Assembly: GCA_013288465.1 (NCBI GenBank)
Contig: JABDBT010000039.1
Coordinates: 1 to 20,240, forward strand
Length of the DNA stretch: 20,240 nt
Direction: 5' to 3'
DNA from: Bacteroidota bacterium
Lineage (GTDB): Bacteria > Bacteroidota > Bacteroidia > Sphingobacteriales > Sphingobacteriaceae
Shown here: positions 14,091 to 20,240 of the stretch, in pieces
Numbering within the stretch: the stretch's first letter is position 1
How the letters are laid out: the number at the start of each line of letters is the position of its first letter
Translations under genes and position numbers: made by a program
Notes under the pieces: generated by a model
Database searches by the model: none
Told to the model about the DNA's origin: nothing
Seen by the model: the letters and a program-made list of their open reading frames with translations, nothing else

Positions 14091-15404
14091 ATGGCACATA
14101 ATTTAACCGGGAAAATGGCATTCGGCTTTTGCAGAACGGCACTTTTGTTAATCATACCTTTTCTATGCCTGCAATCCACCGCGCAGGATCTAAAACTAAA
14201 CGACGGCAAAGGCGCGTACAAAACCAAAAAATACCGCAACCTTTTTAAAGAGGACGGCCATAGCGATAAAGAAATACATAATAAGATAGATGCTGCCTTT
14301 CACCAGCTTTTTTATGGCGATACAGCCCATGCCACTGCTTTTGACGCGGGTAAAAATGAAAATGGGCCGCTAATGTACGTGTCTGATGTTCCGCATTATG
14401 ATATTCGTACAGAAGGCATGTCATACGGTATGATGATAGCTGTGCAGCTGAATAAGAAGGCGGAGTTTGACGCGATTTGGAACTATTGCATGACCTATAT
14501 GTACATCAGCTCCAAAGACCATCCTGCCGAAGGCTATTTTTCATGGCACTTAAACCGTAAAGGCGAGGCAATGGAAGAAACGCCCGCGCCCGATGGCGAA
14601 CAGTATTATGCCATGGCGCTGTATTTCGCGTCGGGCAGGTGGGGCAATGGCAAAGGGATATATGATTACCATGCCTGGGCCGATAAAATATTGACCGCTA
14701 TACGGCACCGGGAAGTAAAATCGGGCAATACCAAATTCGGGCCGCGTACATTAGGCTCGATGATAAACGAAGAGCATAAAATTATAAAGTTTGTACCTGA
14801 TGTAAACAGGGGTAACTTTACAGATGTTTCCTATCATTTACCTGCGTTTTATGAGTTATTTGCGCGTTTGGGGCCAAAGGAAGACAGGGCCTTTTGGGCA
14901 GCCGCGGCAGATACCAGCCGTAATTTTTTTCAGAAAGCGACTAACCCTGTAACCGGCCTCGCGCCCGATCAATCTAATTTTGATGGTACACCGACCTCAA
15001 GAGGCACCCGGACAAGTTTTTTTTCTTTTGATTCATGGCGGTCGCAAAGCAACTGGGCGGTTGACTGGGCCTGGTGGCATAAAGACCCGCGTGAGCAGGA
15101 GCTAACAGACCGCATACTGACCTTTTTCGCCTCAAAGGGTATGGATATCTACGGCGACCAATACCGGCTTAACGGCGACCCTATAAACACCCGTGCGGGT
15201 ATGCACCACTCAAGCGGATTGGTAGCTACAAACGGCGCGGCGGCCATGGCCGCTGCAAACCCACAGCTACAGCGCGATTTTGTTGAAGCCCTTTGGAACG
15301 AACCTATCCCGCATGAATGGGTGGAACGTTATTATGATGGGTTACTGTATATGATGAGCCTGCTGCATGTGAGCGGGAATTATAGGATATATGCGCCGAG
15401 GTAA
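14091..15404 (+). CDS. GH8 family enzyme, probable reducing-end xylose-releasing exo-oligoxylanase (Rex)
   Basis: The 437-residue protein has a signal peptide (hydrophobic stretch 16-28, cleavage near STAQD at 29-33). The rest is a GH8 (alpha/alpha)6 barrel. DIRTEGMSYGMM (104-115) holds the general acid E108 and is typical of Rex-type enzymes, which remove xylose from the reducing end of xylo-oligosaccharides. Other conserved pieces are APDGEQYYAMAL (166-177, with D168) and FDSWRSQSNWAVDW (313-326, D314 being the likely base). It would act outside the cytoplasm with the upstream GH3 enzyme to finish xylan breakdown. An internal ATG at 14115 (MAFGFCRTALL) would also give a good signal peptide, so the start is uncertain by eight residues. 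A GH8 endo-xylanase or chitosanase is less likely given the RTEGMSYG motif. Confidence 0.87.
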   Translation: MAHNLTGKMAFGFCRTALLLIIPFLCLQSTAQDLKLNDGKGAYKTKKYRNLFKEDGHSDKEIHNKIDAAFHQLFYGDTAHATAFDAGKNENGPLMYVSDVPHYDIRTEGMSYGMMIAVQLNKKAEFDAIWNYCMTYMYISSKDHPAEGYFSWHLNRKGEAMEETPAPDGEQYYAMALYFASGRWGNGKGIYDYHAWADKILTAIRHREVKSGNTKFGPRTLGSMINEEHKIIKFVPDVNRGNFTDVSYHLPAFYELFARLGPKEDRAFWAAAADTSRNFFQKATNPVTGLAPDQSNFDGTPTSRGTRTSFFSFDSWRSQSNWAVDWAWWHKDPREQELTDRILTFFASKGMDIYGDQYRLNGDPINTRAGMHHSSGLVATNGAAAMAAANPQLQRDFVEALWNEPIPHEWVERYYDGLLYMMSLLHVSGNYRIYAPR

Positions 15405-15446
15405 GGTAATCTGAATAAGAATCAGGCATTATTTATAAAACTCATT

Positions 15447-15496
15447 GCCCCGGGCTTTAGCCCGGGGATTAAAGTGTTGTAACAAGGCTTTAGCCA
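15447..15496. repeat. GC-rich hairpin repeat GGCTTTAGCC after GH8
   Basis: CCCCGGGC-TTTA-GCCCGGGG (15448-15467) is a perfect 8-bp stem with a 4-base loop. A shorter unit GGCTTTAGCC follows at 15486-15495. No T-run follows, so it is probably a REP-like element, though it could mark the end of the GH8 transcript. The rest of the 15405-15624 gap is AT-rich. Confidence 0.65.
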
Positions 15497-15597
15497 AAAT
15501 AGTGCTGCTCAGTACTCATACTTTAGAGGAAAATAATTATAGTTGATTCAATATAAATAAAGATAACAGAATATCAACCGGTTAGGCAATATACTTG

Positions 15598-15605
15598 TAT
15601 TTTTG
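15598..15605 (+). promoter_or_regulatory. Candidate -7 box of the FRG-domain gene
   Basis: TATTTTTG is an exact TAnnTTTG match 19 bases before the ATG at 15625. No TTTG is found at the -33 distance, so support is partial. It suggests that the gene has its own promoter. Confidence 0.33.
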
Positions 15606-15624
15606 ACCATATACGAATGTTTTT

Positions 15625-17091
15625 ATGGGTGAAATTTATTACGCGAAAGACGTCCATGAAGCAATATCATTGGCAAAAGACTTTAAAGCAAGAGGAACAT
15701 ACAACCTATTCCGTGGACAGGCCAAAAACTGGTCAGTAATGCCTTCCTTGGGCAGGTTGTTGCCAAATATGGCTCTGGAAACTAAAGAAAAATTCGACAG
15801 GCTTTTTATGTTTTTTGAATCGACTCCGGCACTTAATAAATATAAAAAGGATGCGGATTGGTTTTGGGCTATTGCTCAACATTATGGTTTGCCAACCAAT
15901 TATATCGATTTTACTTTGAACCCAGAGGTGGCTGCCTTTTTTGCGACAAATGATCCTGCAAACTTACTTGAAGAGCAATGCGTGATCGTCTGTCTTGATG
16001 AGCTAGATTTCATGTCATTCATGGATGGCCTAAAAACGCATTTCAAAGAAGAAGACGTAATCCCGCCATATGTCGCGCGAATCGATGTTGACAATCTTTG
16101 GCGTCTGCAGGCTCAGGAAGGATGCTTCCTTTTCACTCCCTATAATCGAATAGAGTTTTATTATGATTTTGATCGTATATTATTTCCATATACAAAACCT
16201 TATCGAGGCATCAGCAAAGGGAATATCTACCCAGCAAGGAAAAGTGAACTTGAAATCTACATGGATCAATTTTTTAATTCCGAAGAGCGCCACGAAGGTT
16301 ATTTAAGATTTAAAAAATTCGCTGAAACACTTAAAGTACCTGTAACTACAATTGGCGAATTGGAATATGATCATCTTTTTAAAAGCAAAAAAACGCACCA
16401 AAGCTGGCGTTCGGCTAACTATAAACTGTGGGATTTCCCATTATCAGAACCTTGGAAAACCGATGACAAAAAAAAGCACCTTCACCTGTCGTATGATCAT
16501 GACCTGCCGTCAGAAACCCAAACTAAATTGCTAACAATACAATTAAAAGCACTTTTTGAAGAGCGACATGTACATAGGACGACATACTTGCGATTTCACA
16601 TTGATTGTAAAAATAAGGTGTCAAAGAAATTTTTATCAATTATTAGTCGAAGTTGTTCAAGATTATGGGATGGAACACGCAATCTGCCATTTACGAATGA
16701 AGAAATCGTCGAAATGATCAGCAGATATATCGTGTTGGAAATGAAAGAACAACAAGGGATAAAAGCAATCTTTGACACTGATGAAAAGCTTATACTTCTT
16801 GAAATGCAAAGTAAGTATGGAAGCATTACTCGATGCCGCGTCACTCCGAGGATATTAGTTTCTGCCTTAAGGACTGATCTATATGATGTATTATCTGAAC
16901 AGGCTCCTAAAGGATTGCAACCAGAAATTCTGTTACATATTAATAATCCGAGGCTGATTTTTGATTTTAGTAAACTACTATTGGTATTCAAAAAAGAAAT
17001 AATTTGTTATCAGGTTCTGTATAATAGTGAAAAAGACAATCCTGTAATATTTTACACACCAGCACAGGTAGATGTACTTGGCTATGCGTAA
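15625..17091 (+). CDS. FRG-domain protein of unknown function
   Basis: The 488-residue protein carries an FRG domain (about 1-190). It has the name-giving F29-R30-G31 (NLFRGQAKNW), then WFWAIAQHYGLPTNYIDFT (79-97), with the conserved H86-x-G-x-P-T and D95, and RLQAQEGCFLFTP (160-172), the family's Q-x-G motif. The remaining roughly 300 residues are not recognised; they are predicted soluble, rich in charged residues, with no membrane segment or signal peptide. FRG domains are poorly understood and occur in variable regions of many genomes. The gene differs from its neighbours in composition: 14 of 60 bases are G or C at 16981-17040, against 34 of 60 in a GH8 sample at 15181-15240. It also has no metabolic link to them. 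Horizontal gain is plausible, and a defence or stress role is only a guess. Confidence 0.82.
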   Translation: MGEIYYAKDVHEAISLAKDFKARGTYNLFRGQAKNWSVMPSLGRLLPNMALETKEKFDRLFMFFESTPALNKYKKDADWFWAIAQHYGLPTNYIDFTLNPEVAAFFATNDPANLLEEQCVIVCLDELDFMSFMDGLKTHFKEEDVIPPYVARIDVDNLWRLQAQEGCFLFTPYNRIEFYYDFDRILFPYTKPYRGISKGNIYPARKSELEIYMDQFFNSEERHEGYLRFKKFAETLKVPVTTIGELEYDHLFKSKKTHQSWRSANYKLWDFPLSEPWKTDDKKKHLHLSYDHDLPSETQTKLLTIQLKALFEERHVHRTTYLRFHIDCKNKVSKKFLSIISRSCSRLWDGTRNLPFTNEEIVEMISRYIVLEMKEQQGIKAIFDTDEKLILLEMQSKYGSITRCRVTPRILVSALRTDLYDVLSEQAPKGLQPEILLHINNPRLIFDFSKLLLVFKKEIICYQVLYNSEKDNPVIFYTPAQVDVLGYA

Positions 17092-17155
17092 TTTGATTTG
17101 TTTTCTCGTCCTCCTTCTGGAAACAATTCCGGGACAATGATATGGATATTGGACA

Positions 17156-17371
17156 TTAATGCAGGTTTTCAATTCTGCCATCGGCGAATTCAGCAATCAT
17201 GTGTCCATTCTTTTCATAAACCAAAGGCTGCCCTATGGAGAATAGGTATTTCCGGGCTTCGGCCTTATTCTCTTGTTGCCAGTTTTTTAATTCTAAAAAC
17301 GTCATCTGGAAAGGCGATTTTGTCATTTCGCCTTTTTTTACCATTACTTCTAACGGAATATCTTGTTGCAT
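17156..17371 (-). CDS. Small conserved-looking hypothetical protein (71 aa)
   Basis: This short gene encodes 71 residues with balanced composition: MQQDIPLEVMVKKGEMTKSP, then a helical-looking LELKNWQQENKAEARKYLFSIG, and a C-terminal part ending HMIAEFADGRIENLH. There is no signal peptide, membrane segment or Cys. I accept it as real because the reading frame is clean and protein-like and sits upstream of nothing else on that strand. The plus-strand frame crossing the same bases reads like noise. It could be a small cytoplasmic partner protein; function unknown. It lies 91 bases downstream of thyA on the same strand and may be read from that transcript. Confidence 0.65.
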   Translation of the reverse strand: MQQDIPLEVMVKKGEMTKSPFQMTFLELKNWQQENKAEARKYLFSIGQPLVYEKNGHMIAEFADGRIENLH

Positions 17372-17462
17372 GGTAAGCCGCTTTAGTATATTTCAAAAAT
17401 AATAAAAATAAAGGAATACATTATCTCAAAATCATCCATCACTCGACAACACAAAACTTTAG

Positions 17463-18284
17463 CTACACCGCCACTTCCCCCTTAATATGCGGCCACGGGT
17501 CGTAATTCTCTAATATAAAATCCTCAAATTTAAACTGAAAAATATCCTTTACATCCGGGTTTATTTTCATGGTAGGCAGGTGGCGCGGTTCGCGGCTTAG
17601 TTGCAGCTTGGTTTGCTCCAGGTGGTTATTGTACAGGTGCGCGTCGCCAAGGGTATGTACAAAATCGCCATAATCTAAATCACAAACCTGTGCTATCATC
17701 ATGGTTAATAAAGCATACGAAGCAATATTAAAAGGCACACCCAAAAATATATCAGCGCTGCGCTGGTATAGTTGGCAAGATAATTTGCCCTTTGTTTCCC
17801 CCTTTAGGGGGTTAGGGGGCGCCACATAAAACTGGAACATATTATGGCACGGTGGTAGCGCCATTTTATTTACATCGGCCACGTTCCATGCCGAAACAAT
17901 GATACGGCGCGAGTCGGGGTTGGTTTTTATTTGGTGAATGATCTGGCTTATCTGGTCAATATGGCCGCCGTCAGGCGTTGGCCATGATCGCCATTGATAC
18001 CCATACACCGGTCCCAGGTTACCGTCGGCATCAGCCCATTCGTCCCATATACGCACACCGTTCTCTTTCAGGTAACGGATATTGGTATCGCCGGTTAAAA
18101 ACCATATCAGCTCATGTATAATTGATTTTAGGTGCAGCTTTTTGGTGGTAACCATCGGGAAACCATCCTGCAGGTTAAAACGCATTTGGTAACCAAATAC
18201 ACTGATGGTGCCGGTGCCGGTACGGTCATGTTTTTGCGTGCCGGTTTCCATCACATGGCGCATTAGGTCGAGATATTGTTTCAT
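17463..18284 (-). CDS. thyA: Thymidylate synthase with a short in-frame insertion
   Basis: ThyA makes dTMP from dUMP with methylene-tetrahydrofolate. The 273-residue protein matches E. coli-type ThyA along its length: [19 protein letters not shown] near the N-terminus, [19 protein letters not shown] (81-99), RRIIVSAWN (126-134), catalytic C146 in [32 protein letters not shown] (171-190), and GDAHLYNNH (213-221). Residues 156-165 ([10 protein letters not shown]) replace a single residue between FQFYVA and GKLSCQ in the usual family sequence, adding nine residues; this matches 273 against the usual 264. The open frame extends upstream to 18503, but those residues are encoded by TTGTAA-type repeats, so [11 protein letters not shown] at 18284 is the start. 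A dihydrofolate reductase gene, a common partner, is not adjacent. Confidence 0.95.
   Translation of the reverse strand: MKQYLDLMRHVMETGTQKHDRTGTGTISVFGYQMRFNLQDGFPMVTTKKLHLKSIIHELIWFLTGDTNIRYLKENGVRIWDEWADADGNLGPVYGYQWRSWPTPDGGHIDQISQIIHQIKTNPDSRRIIVSAWNVADVNKMALPPCHNMFQFYVAPPNPLKGETKGKLSCQLYQRSADIFLGVPFNIASYALLTMMIAQVCDLDYGDFVHTLGDAHLYNNHLEQTKLQLSREPRHLPTMKINPDVKDIFQFKFEDFILENYDPWPHIKGEVAV
17790..17819 (-). repeat. Palindromic G/C repeat inserted in frame in thyA
   Basis: The 30 bases encode [10 protein letters not shown] and centre on CCCCC-TTTA-GGGGG (17798-17811), followed by TTAGGGGG (17812-17819). This kind of C/G-run sequence looks like an intergenic palindromic repeat, not like thyA. 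The surrounding residues join smoothly if it is removed. Confidence 0.72.
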
Positions 18285-18366
18285 GTTGTTAAGTTGTAGT
18301 TGTTGTAAGGGTTGTAAAGGTTTTAGTTGTTGTAAGAGTTGTAAATGTTGTAGAGGTTGTAAATAT
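18285..18366. repeat. TTGTAA-type degenerate tandem repeats in the thyA leader
   Basis: About nine imperfect units of the type GTTGTAA(A/G)G follow directly upstream of the thyA start codon. GTTGTAGTTGTTGTAAGGG at 18293-18311 is complementary, with one mismatch, to 18461-18479 in the second block. The unit lengths vary and no spacers exist, so this is not a CRISPR array. Confidence 0.8.
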
Positions 18367-18450
18367 TGGAAAATATCGGAGATTTTGAGGCTTAAAAAGT
18401 GCGCTAAACCTTTGCAACAGTTATAACCTATAAAACTTTTAATAAAATTA

Positions 18451-18489
18451 ACTCTTACAACCTTTACAACAACTACAACCTTTACAACT
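18451..18489. repeat. Second, inverted block of TTGTAA-type repeats
   Basis: CTTACAACCTTTACAAC and following units are the reverse complement of the block at 18285-18366. The two blocks therefore form a long imperfect inverted repeat across the thyA leader, with about 149 bases between the best-matching arms. Confidence 0.75.
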
Positions 18490-18517
18490 TCTCTACAAAC
18501 CACAAATAAAAATAATC

Positions 18518-18525
18518 TATTTTTG
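18518..18525 (+). promoter_or_regulatory. Candidate -7 box of ispE
   Basis: TATTTTTG, an exact TAnnTTTG match, lies 45 bases before the ispE ATG. No good -33 box is seen at the right distance, so this remains a weak prediction. Confidence 0.3.
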
Positions 18526-18570
18526 GTATCCTATGGATGTTTAAAAATATAGTCCATTGTTAATCTTTTT

Positions 18571-19368
18571 ATGATCACATTTCCCAATGCCAAAATTAAT
18601 ATTGGCCTTAATATTACCGAACGCCGTACAGATGGCTACCATAACCTGGAAACCGTTTTTTATCCCATAAAAATAAATGACGCGCTGGAGATCGTTGAAA
18701 GCAATAAACTAAGCTTTCAATCATCAGGGCTCGAAATCCCCGGCAGGGTAGAGGATAACCTTTGCATTAAAGGCTATCACCTGCTCAAAAAAGATCACGA
18801 CCTGCCTCCCATAACCATACACCTGCATAAACATATCCCGATAGGCGCAGGGCTGGGCGGCGGATCGGCCGACGCGGCATTTTTTATAAAATTGGTTAAT
18901 GAAAAATTTGAATTAGGCTTATCTATCGACCGGATGCAAAATTATGCCCGCCAGTTAGGCGCCGACTGTGCTTTTTTTATCGAAAATAAACCCGCGTTCG
19001 CTTTTGAAAAGGGGGATGAATTTGAGCCTGTAAGGCTCGACCTGTCCAAATACAAAATTGTACTGGTGATGCCGCCTGTGCAAATATCAACTGCCGAGGC
19101 TTACCGGGGCGTTAAGCCAACACCGGTTAAACAATCATTAATGGAACTGATAGAGCTGCCGGTTAACCAATGGAAGAAATACATCAAAAATGATTTTGAA
19201 GAATCGATATTCAGGAACAATGCAGAAATAAGAGGGGTGAAGGCATCGCTATATGAAGCCGGGGCATTATATGCCAGCATGAGCGGGAGCGGGGCTTCTG
19301 TATTCGGGATATTTGAAACAACCCCGGATTTGGGGTTTTTAGAACAGGATAATACAGTTTTCTATTAA
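18571..19368 (+). CDS. ispE: 4-diphosphocytidyl-2-C-methyl-D-erythritol kinase
   Basis: IspE phosphorylates CDP-methylerythritol with ATP in the MEP pathway to isoprenoid precursors. The 265-residue cytoplasmic GHMP kinase starts MITFPNAKINIGLNI, with catalytic K8. It has the RRTDGYHNLETVF segment (18-30), the glycine-rich ATP loop PIGAGLGGGSADAAF (90-104), catalytic D132 in LGADCAFF, and the C-terminal SMSGSGASVFGIF. The length is slightly below that of E. coli IspE (283), as is common in Bacteroidota. It is divergent from thyA; the ATG at 18571 is the only start that leaves the N-terminal motif intact. The gene ends in front of a long inverted repeat. Confidence 0.96.
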   Translation: MITFPNAKINIGLNITERRTDGYHNLETVFYPIKINDALEIVESNKLSFQSSGLEIPGRVEDNLCIKGYHLLKKDHDLPPITIHLHKHIPIGAGLGGGSADAAFFIKLVNEKFELGLSIDRMQNYARQLGADCAFFIENKPAFAFEKGDEFEPVRLDLSKYKIVLVMPPVQISTAEAYRGVKPTPVKQSLMELIELPVNQWKKYIKNDFEESIFRNNAEIRGVKASLYEAGALYASMSGSGASVFGIFETTPDLGFLEQDNTVFY

Positions 19369-19371
19369 TTT

Positions 19372-19479
19372 CGGAAGGCGAAATGCCGATTGCGGAATTG
19401 TTAATTTATTTAGAGTTTGAACCAATTCAAACTTCCGCATTTGACATTCCGACTTCCGCAATCGGCATTCCGCCTTCCG
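19372..19479. repeat. Long inverted repeat between convergent ispE and the oxidoreductase gene
   Basis: The arms 19372-19397 and 19454-19479 are 26 bases each and complementary with one mismatch. A smaller perfect hairpin GTTTGAA-CCAA-TTCAAAC (19415-19432) lies in the 56-base loop. Its place between convergent genes suggests a role in stopping transcription from both sides, but TTCCGC-type iterations in the loop show that it is also a repeat element. Confidence 0.8.
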
Positions 19480-19498
19480 CATTCAAATAAATCCGAAA

Positions 19499-20240
19499 TC
19501 AAAGTCCCGCATCATCCGTAACGCCCCGGCTAACGCCCTCTACCCAGTCTTTATCACCCAAGCCTTTGGCTACGGCTGTTAATAAGCGGTTGTGAACGAT
19601 GTTTACCATGGGCATAGGGGTTTCGCTTAGTTGCGATAATTTAAGCGCCAGGCGGGCATCCTTGTAGCCTAATTTTGCTTTGAACCCTACAGGCTCGTAT
19701 TGTTTATTGGCGATAAGCTTGCCATAGTTTTTAAATATCGGCGCGGTAAAAAGTATCGAACCAAAAAAGTCGGCAACCTGGGCGCGGTCAAGCCCGTTTT
19801 TCTCGGCCAGGGTATAAGCTTCGGCCATCATTTCCATAGCCGCCAGTATCATAAAATTGCCCGCCACTTTCACAACGTTGGCGCCGCCCGGTGTTTCGCC
19901 AAAATCAATAATAGCCTGTCCCATGGCTTCCAGTATGGGCTTCACTGTTTCTTTTACCTTAGGCTCGCCTGATACGCATATCCAGAGTTGTTTGGCTGCC
20001 GCTGCCTCGGGCCTGCCAAATACCGGTGCTGCTAAATAGTGGTTGCCAGCTGCCTTATGCATCCCCGCGAGATAGGTAGCCGTTTCGGGCGAGATAGTGC
20101 TCATCGAAATATGTACCGCGTTTTTAGGCAAGGTTTGTAGCAGGCCGCTCTCGCCAATTGTGGCCTCCTTAACAATTTCATCTTCCGATAGCATGGTTAT
20201 AACAACATCAACGCCTATGGCCGCACCTGCAGGCGTTTTG
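19499..20240 (-). CDS. 3-hydroxyisobutyrate dehydrogenase-like NAD(P)-dependent oxidoreductase (5' end outside window)
   Basis: About 247 residues of a beta-hydroxyacid dehydrogenase are visible; the frame stays open to the window edge, reading KTPAGAAIGVDVVITMLSED. The N-terminal Rossmann GxGxxG motif and start codon therefore lie beyond 20240, and the ATG at 20194 is internal. Family marks are STISPETA, the substrate-binding loop near APVFGRPEAA, and GGANVVKVAGNFM, with the conserved catalytic Lys of the G-x5-K-x3-N pattern. An all-helical C-terminal domain follows. Members reduce or oxidise small hydroxy acids such as 3-hydroxyisobutyrate, tartronate semialdehyde or succinic semialdehyde; the substrate here is unknown. 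A link to the sugar-acid genes 8 kb away is possible but not shown. Confidence 0.87.
   Translation of the reverse strand, partial: KTPAGAAIGVDVVITMLSEDEIVKEATIGESGLLQTLPKNAVHISMSTISPETATYLAGMHKAAGNHYLAAPVFGRPEAAAAKQLWICVSGEPKVKETVKPILEAMGQAIIDFGETPGGANVVKVAGNFMILAAMEMMAEAYTLAEKNGLDRAQVADFFGSILFTAPIFKNYGKLIANKQYEPVGFKAKLGYKDARLALKLSQLSETPMPMVNIVHNRLLTAVAKGLGDKDWVEGVSRGVTDDAGL

Noticed and set aside
15448..15467. GC-rich hairpin after GH8 as a rho-independent terminator
   Set aside because: The stem is strong but no T-run follows (ATTAAAG), and a related unit is repeated nearby, so it is listed as a repeat instead.
17098..17376. Plus-strand frame of 92 codons after the FRG gene
   Set aside because: Antisense to the better-looking 71-residue gene; composition does not resemble a protein and the frame has no motif.
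18285..18489. Possible CRISPR array in the iterated region upstream of thyA
   Set aside because: The units are 7-10 bases and degenerate, with no spacers; they are simple tandem repeats.
18285..18503. 73-residue N-terminal extension of thymidylate synthase
   Set aside because: It is low-complexity (Val- and Leu/Gln-rich) sequence from TTGTAA-type repeats; ThyA starts at the ATG at 18284.

Overview
The window looks like chromosomal DNA of a Bacteroidota (Bacteroidetes) soil or plant-litter bacterium, most likely of the family Sphingobacteriaceae (Mucilaginibacter/Pedobacter type). This rests on protein character, on the near absence of Shine-Dalgarno sites, on several matches to the Bacteroidetes -7 promoter box (TAnnTTTG) close to start codons, and on many short palindromic intergenic repeats. 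I could not run a taxonomic search. I saw no tRNA, rRNA, CRISPR array, IS transposase or phage gene.

Layout. (1) Positions 1-5223: class I fructose-bisphosphate aldolase, mannose-6-phosphate isomerase (manA), a HAD-type protein resembling eukaryotic phosphomannomutase, and a GH130 mannoside phosphorylase-type enzyme. Together they suggest a route from beta-mannosides through mannose 1-phosphate and mannose 6-phosphate to fructose 6-phosphate and glycolysis. The intervals are packed with repeats. (2) Positions 5680-11446: uronate utilisation, with uronate isomerase (uxaC), two PfkB-family 2-keto-3-deoxygluconate kinases, KDPG aldolase, and two YhcH/YjgK/YiaL (DUF386) proteins, one cytoplasmic and one with a signal peptide. 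The reductase and dehydratase steps (UxuB/UxaB, UxuA/UxaA) are not in the window. (3) Positions 11641-15404: two exported glycosidases, a GH3 beta-xylosidase/glucosidase and a GH8 enzyme of the reducing-end xylose-releasing (Rex) type. Regions 2 and 3 together fit use of glucuronoxylan. (4) Positions 15625-20240: a stand-alone FRG-domain protein of unknown role, a 71-residue conserved-looking small protein, thymidylate synthase, ispE, and the 3' part of a 3-hydroxyisobutyrate-dehydrogenase-like gene cut by the window end.

Repeats are the most striking non-coding content. A 95-bp element, identical at 94 of 95 positions, lies directly before the start codons of both manA and the phosphomannomutase-like gene. 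A roughly 330-bp element flanks the GH130 gene as direct repeats. A palindromic family supplies the stop codon of the phosphomannomutase-like gene. A short palindromic G/C-rich element appears to be inserted in frame inside thyA, where it accounts for the extra length of the protein. The thyA leader also carries two mutually complementary blocks of TTGTAA-type repeats.

Regulation seen in sequence: a perfect 14-bp palindrome with a LacI-type CG centre between the exported DUF386 gene and the GH3 gene, two weaker palindromes between the divergent kdgK and kdgA genes, a strong rho-independent terminator after kdgA, and several candidate -7 boxes. No regulator gene is present in the window.
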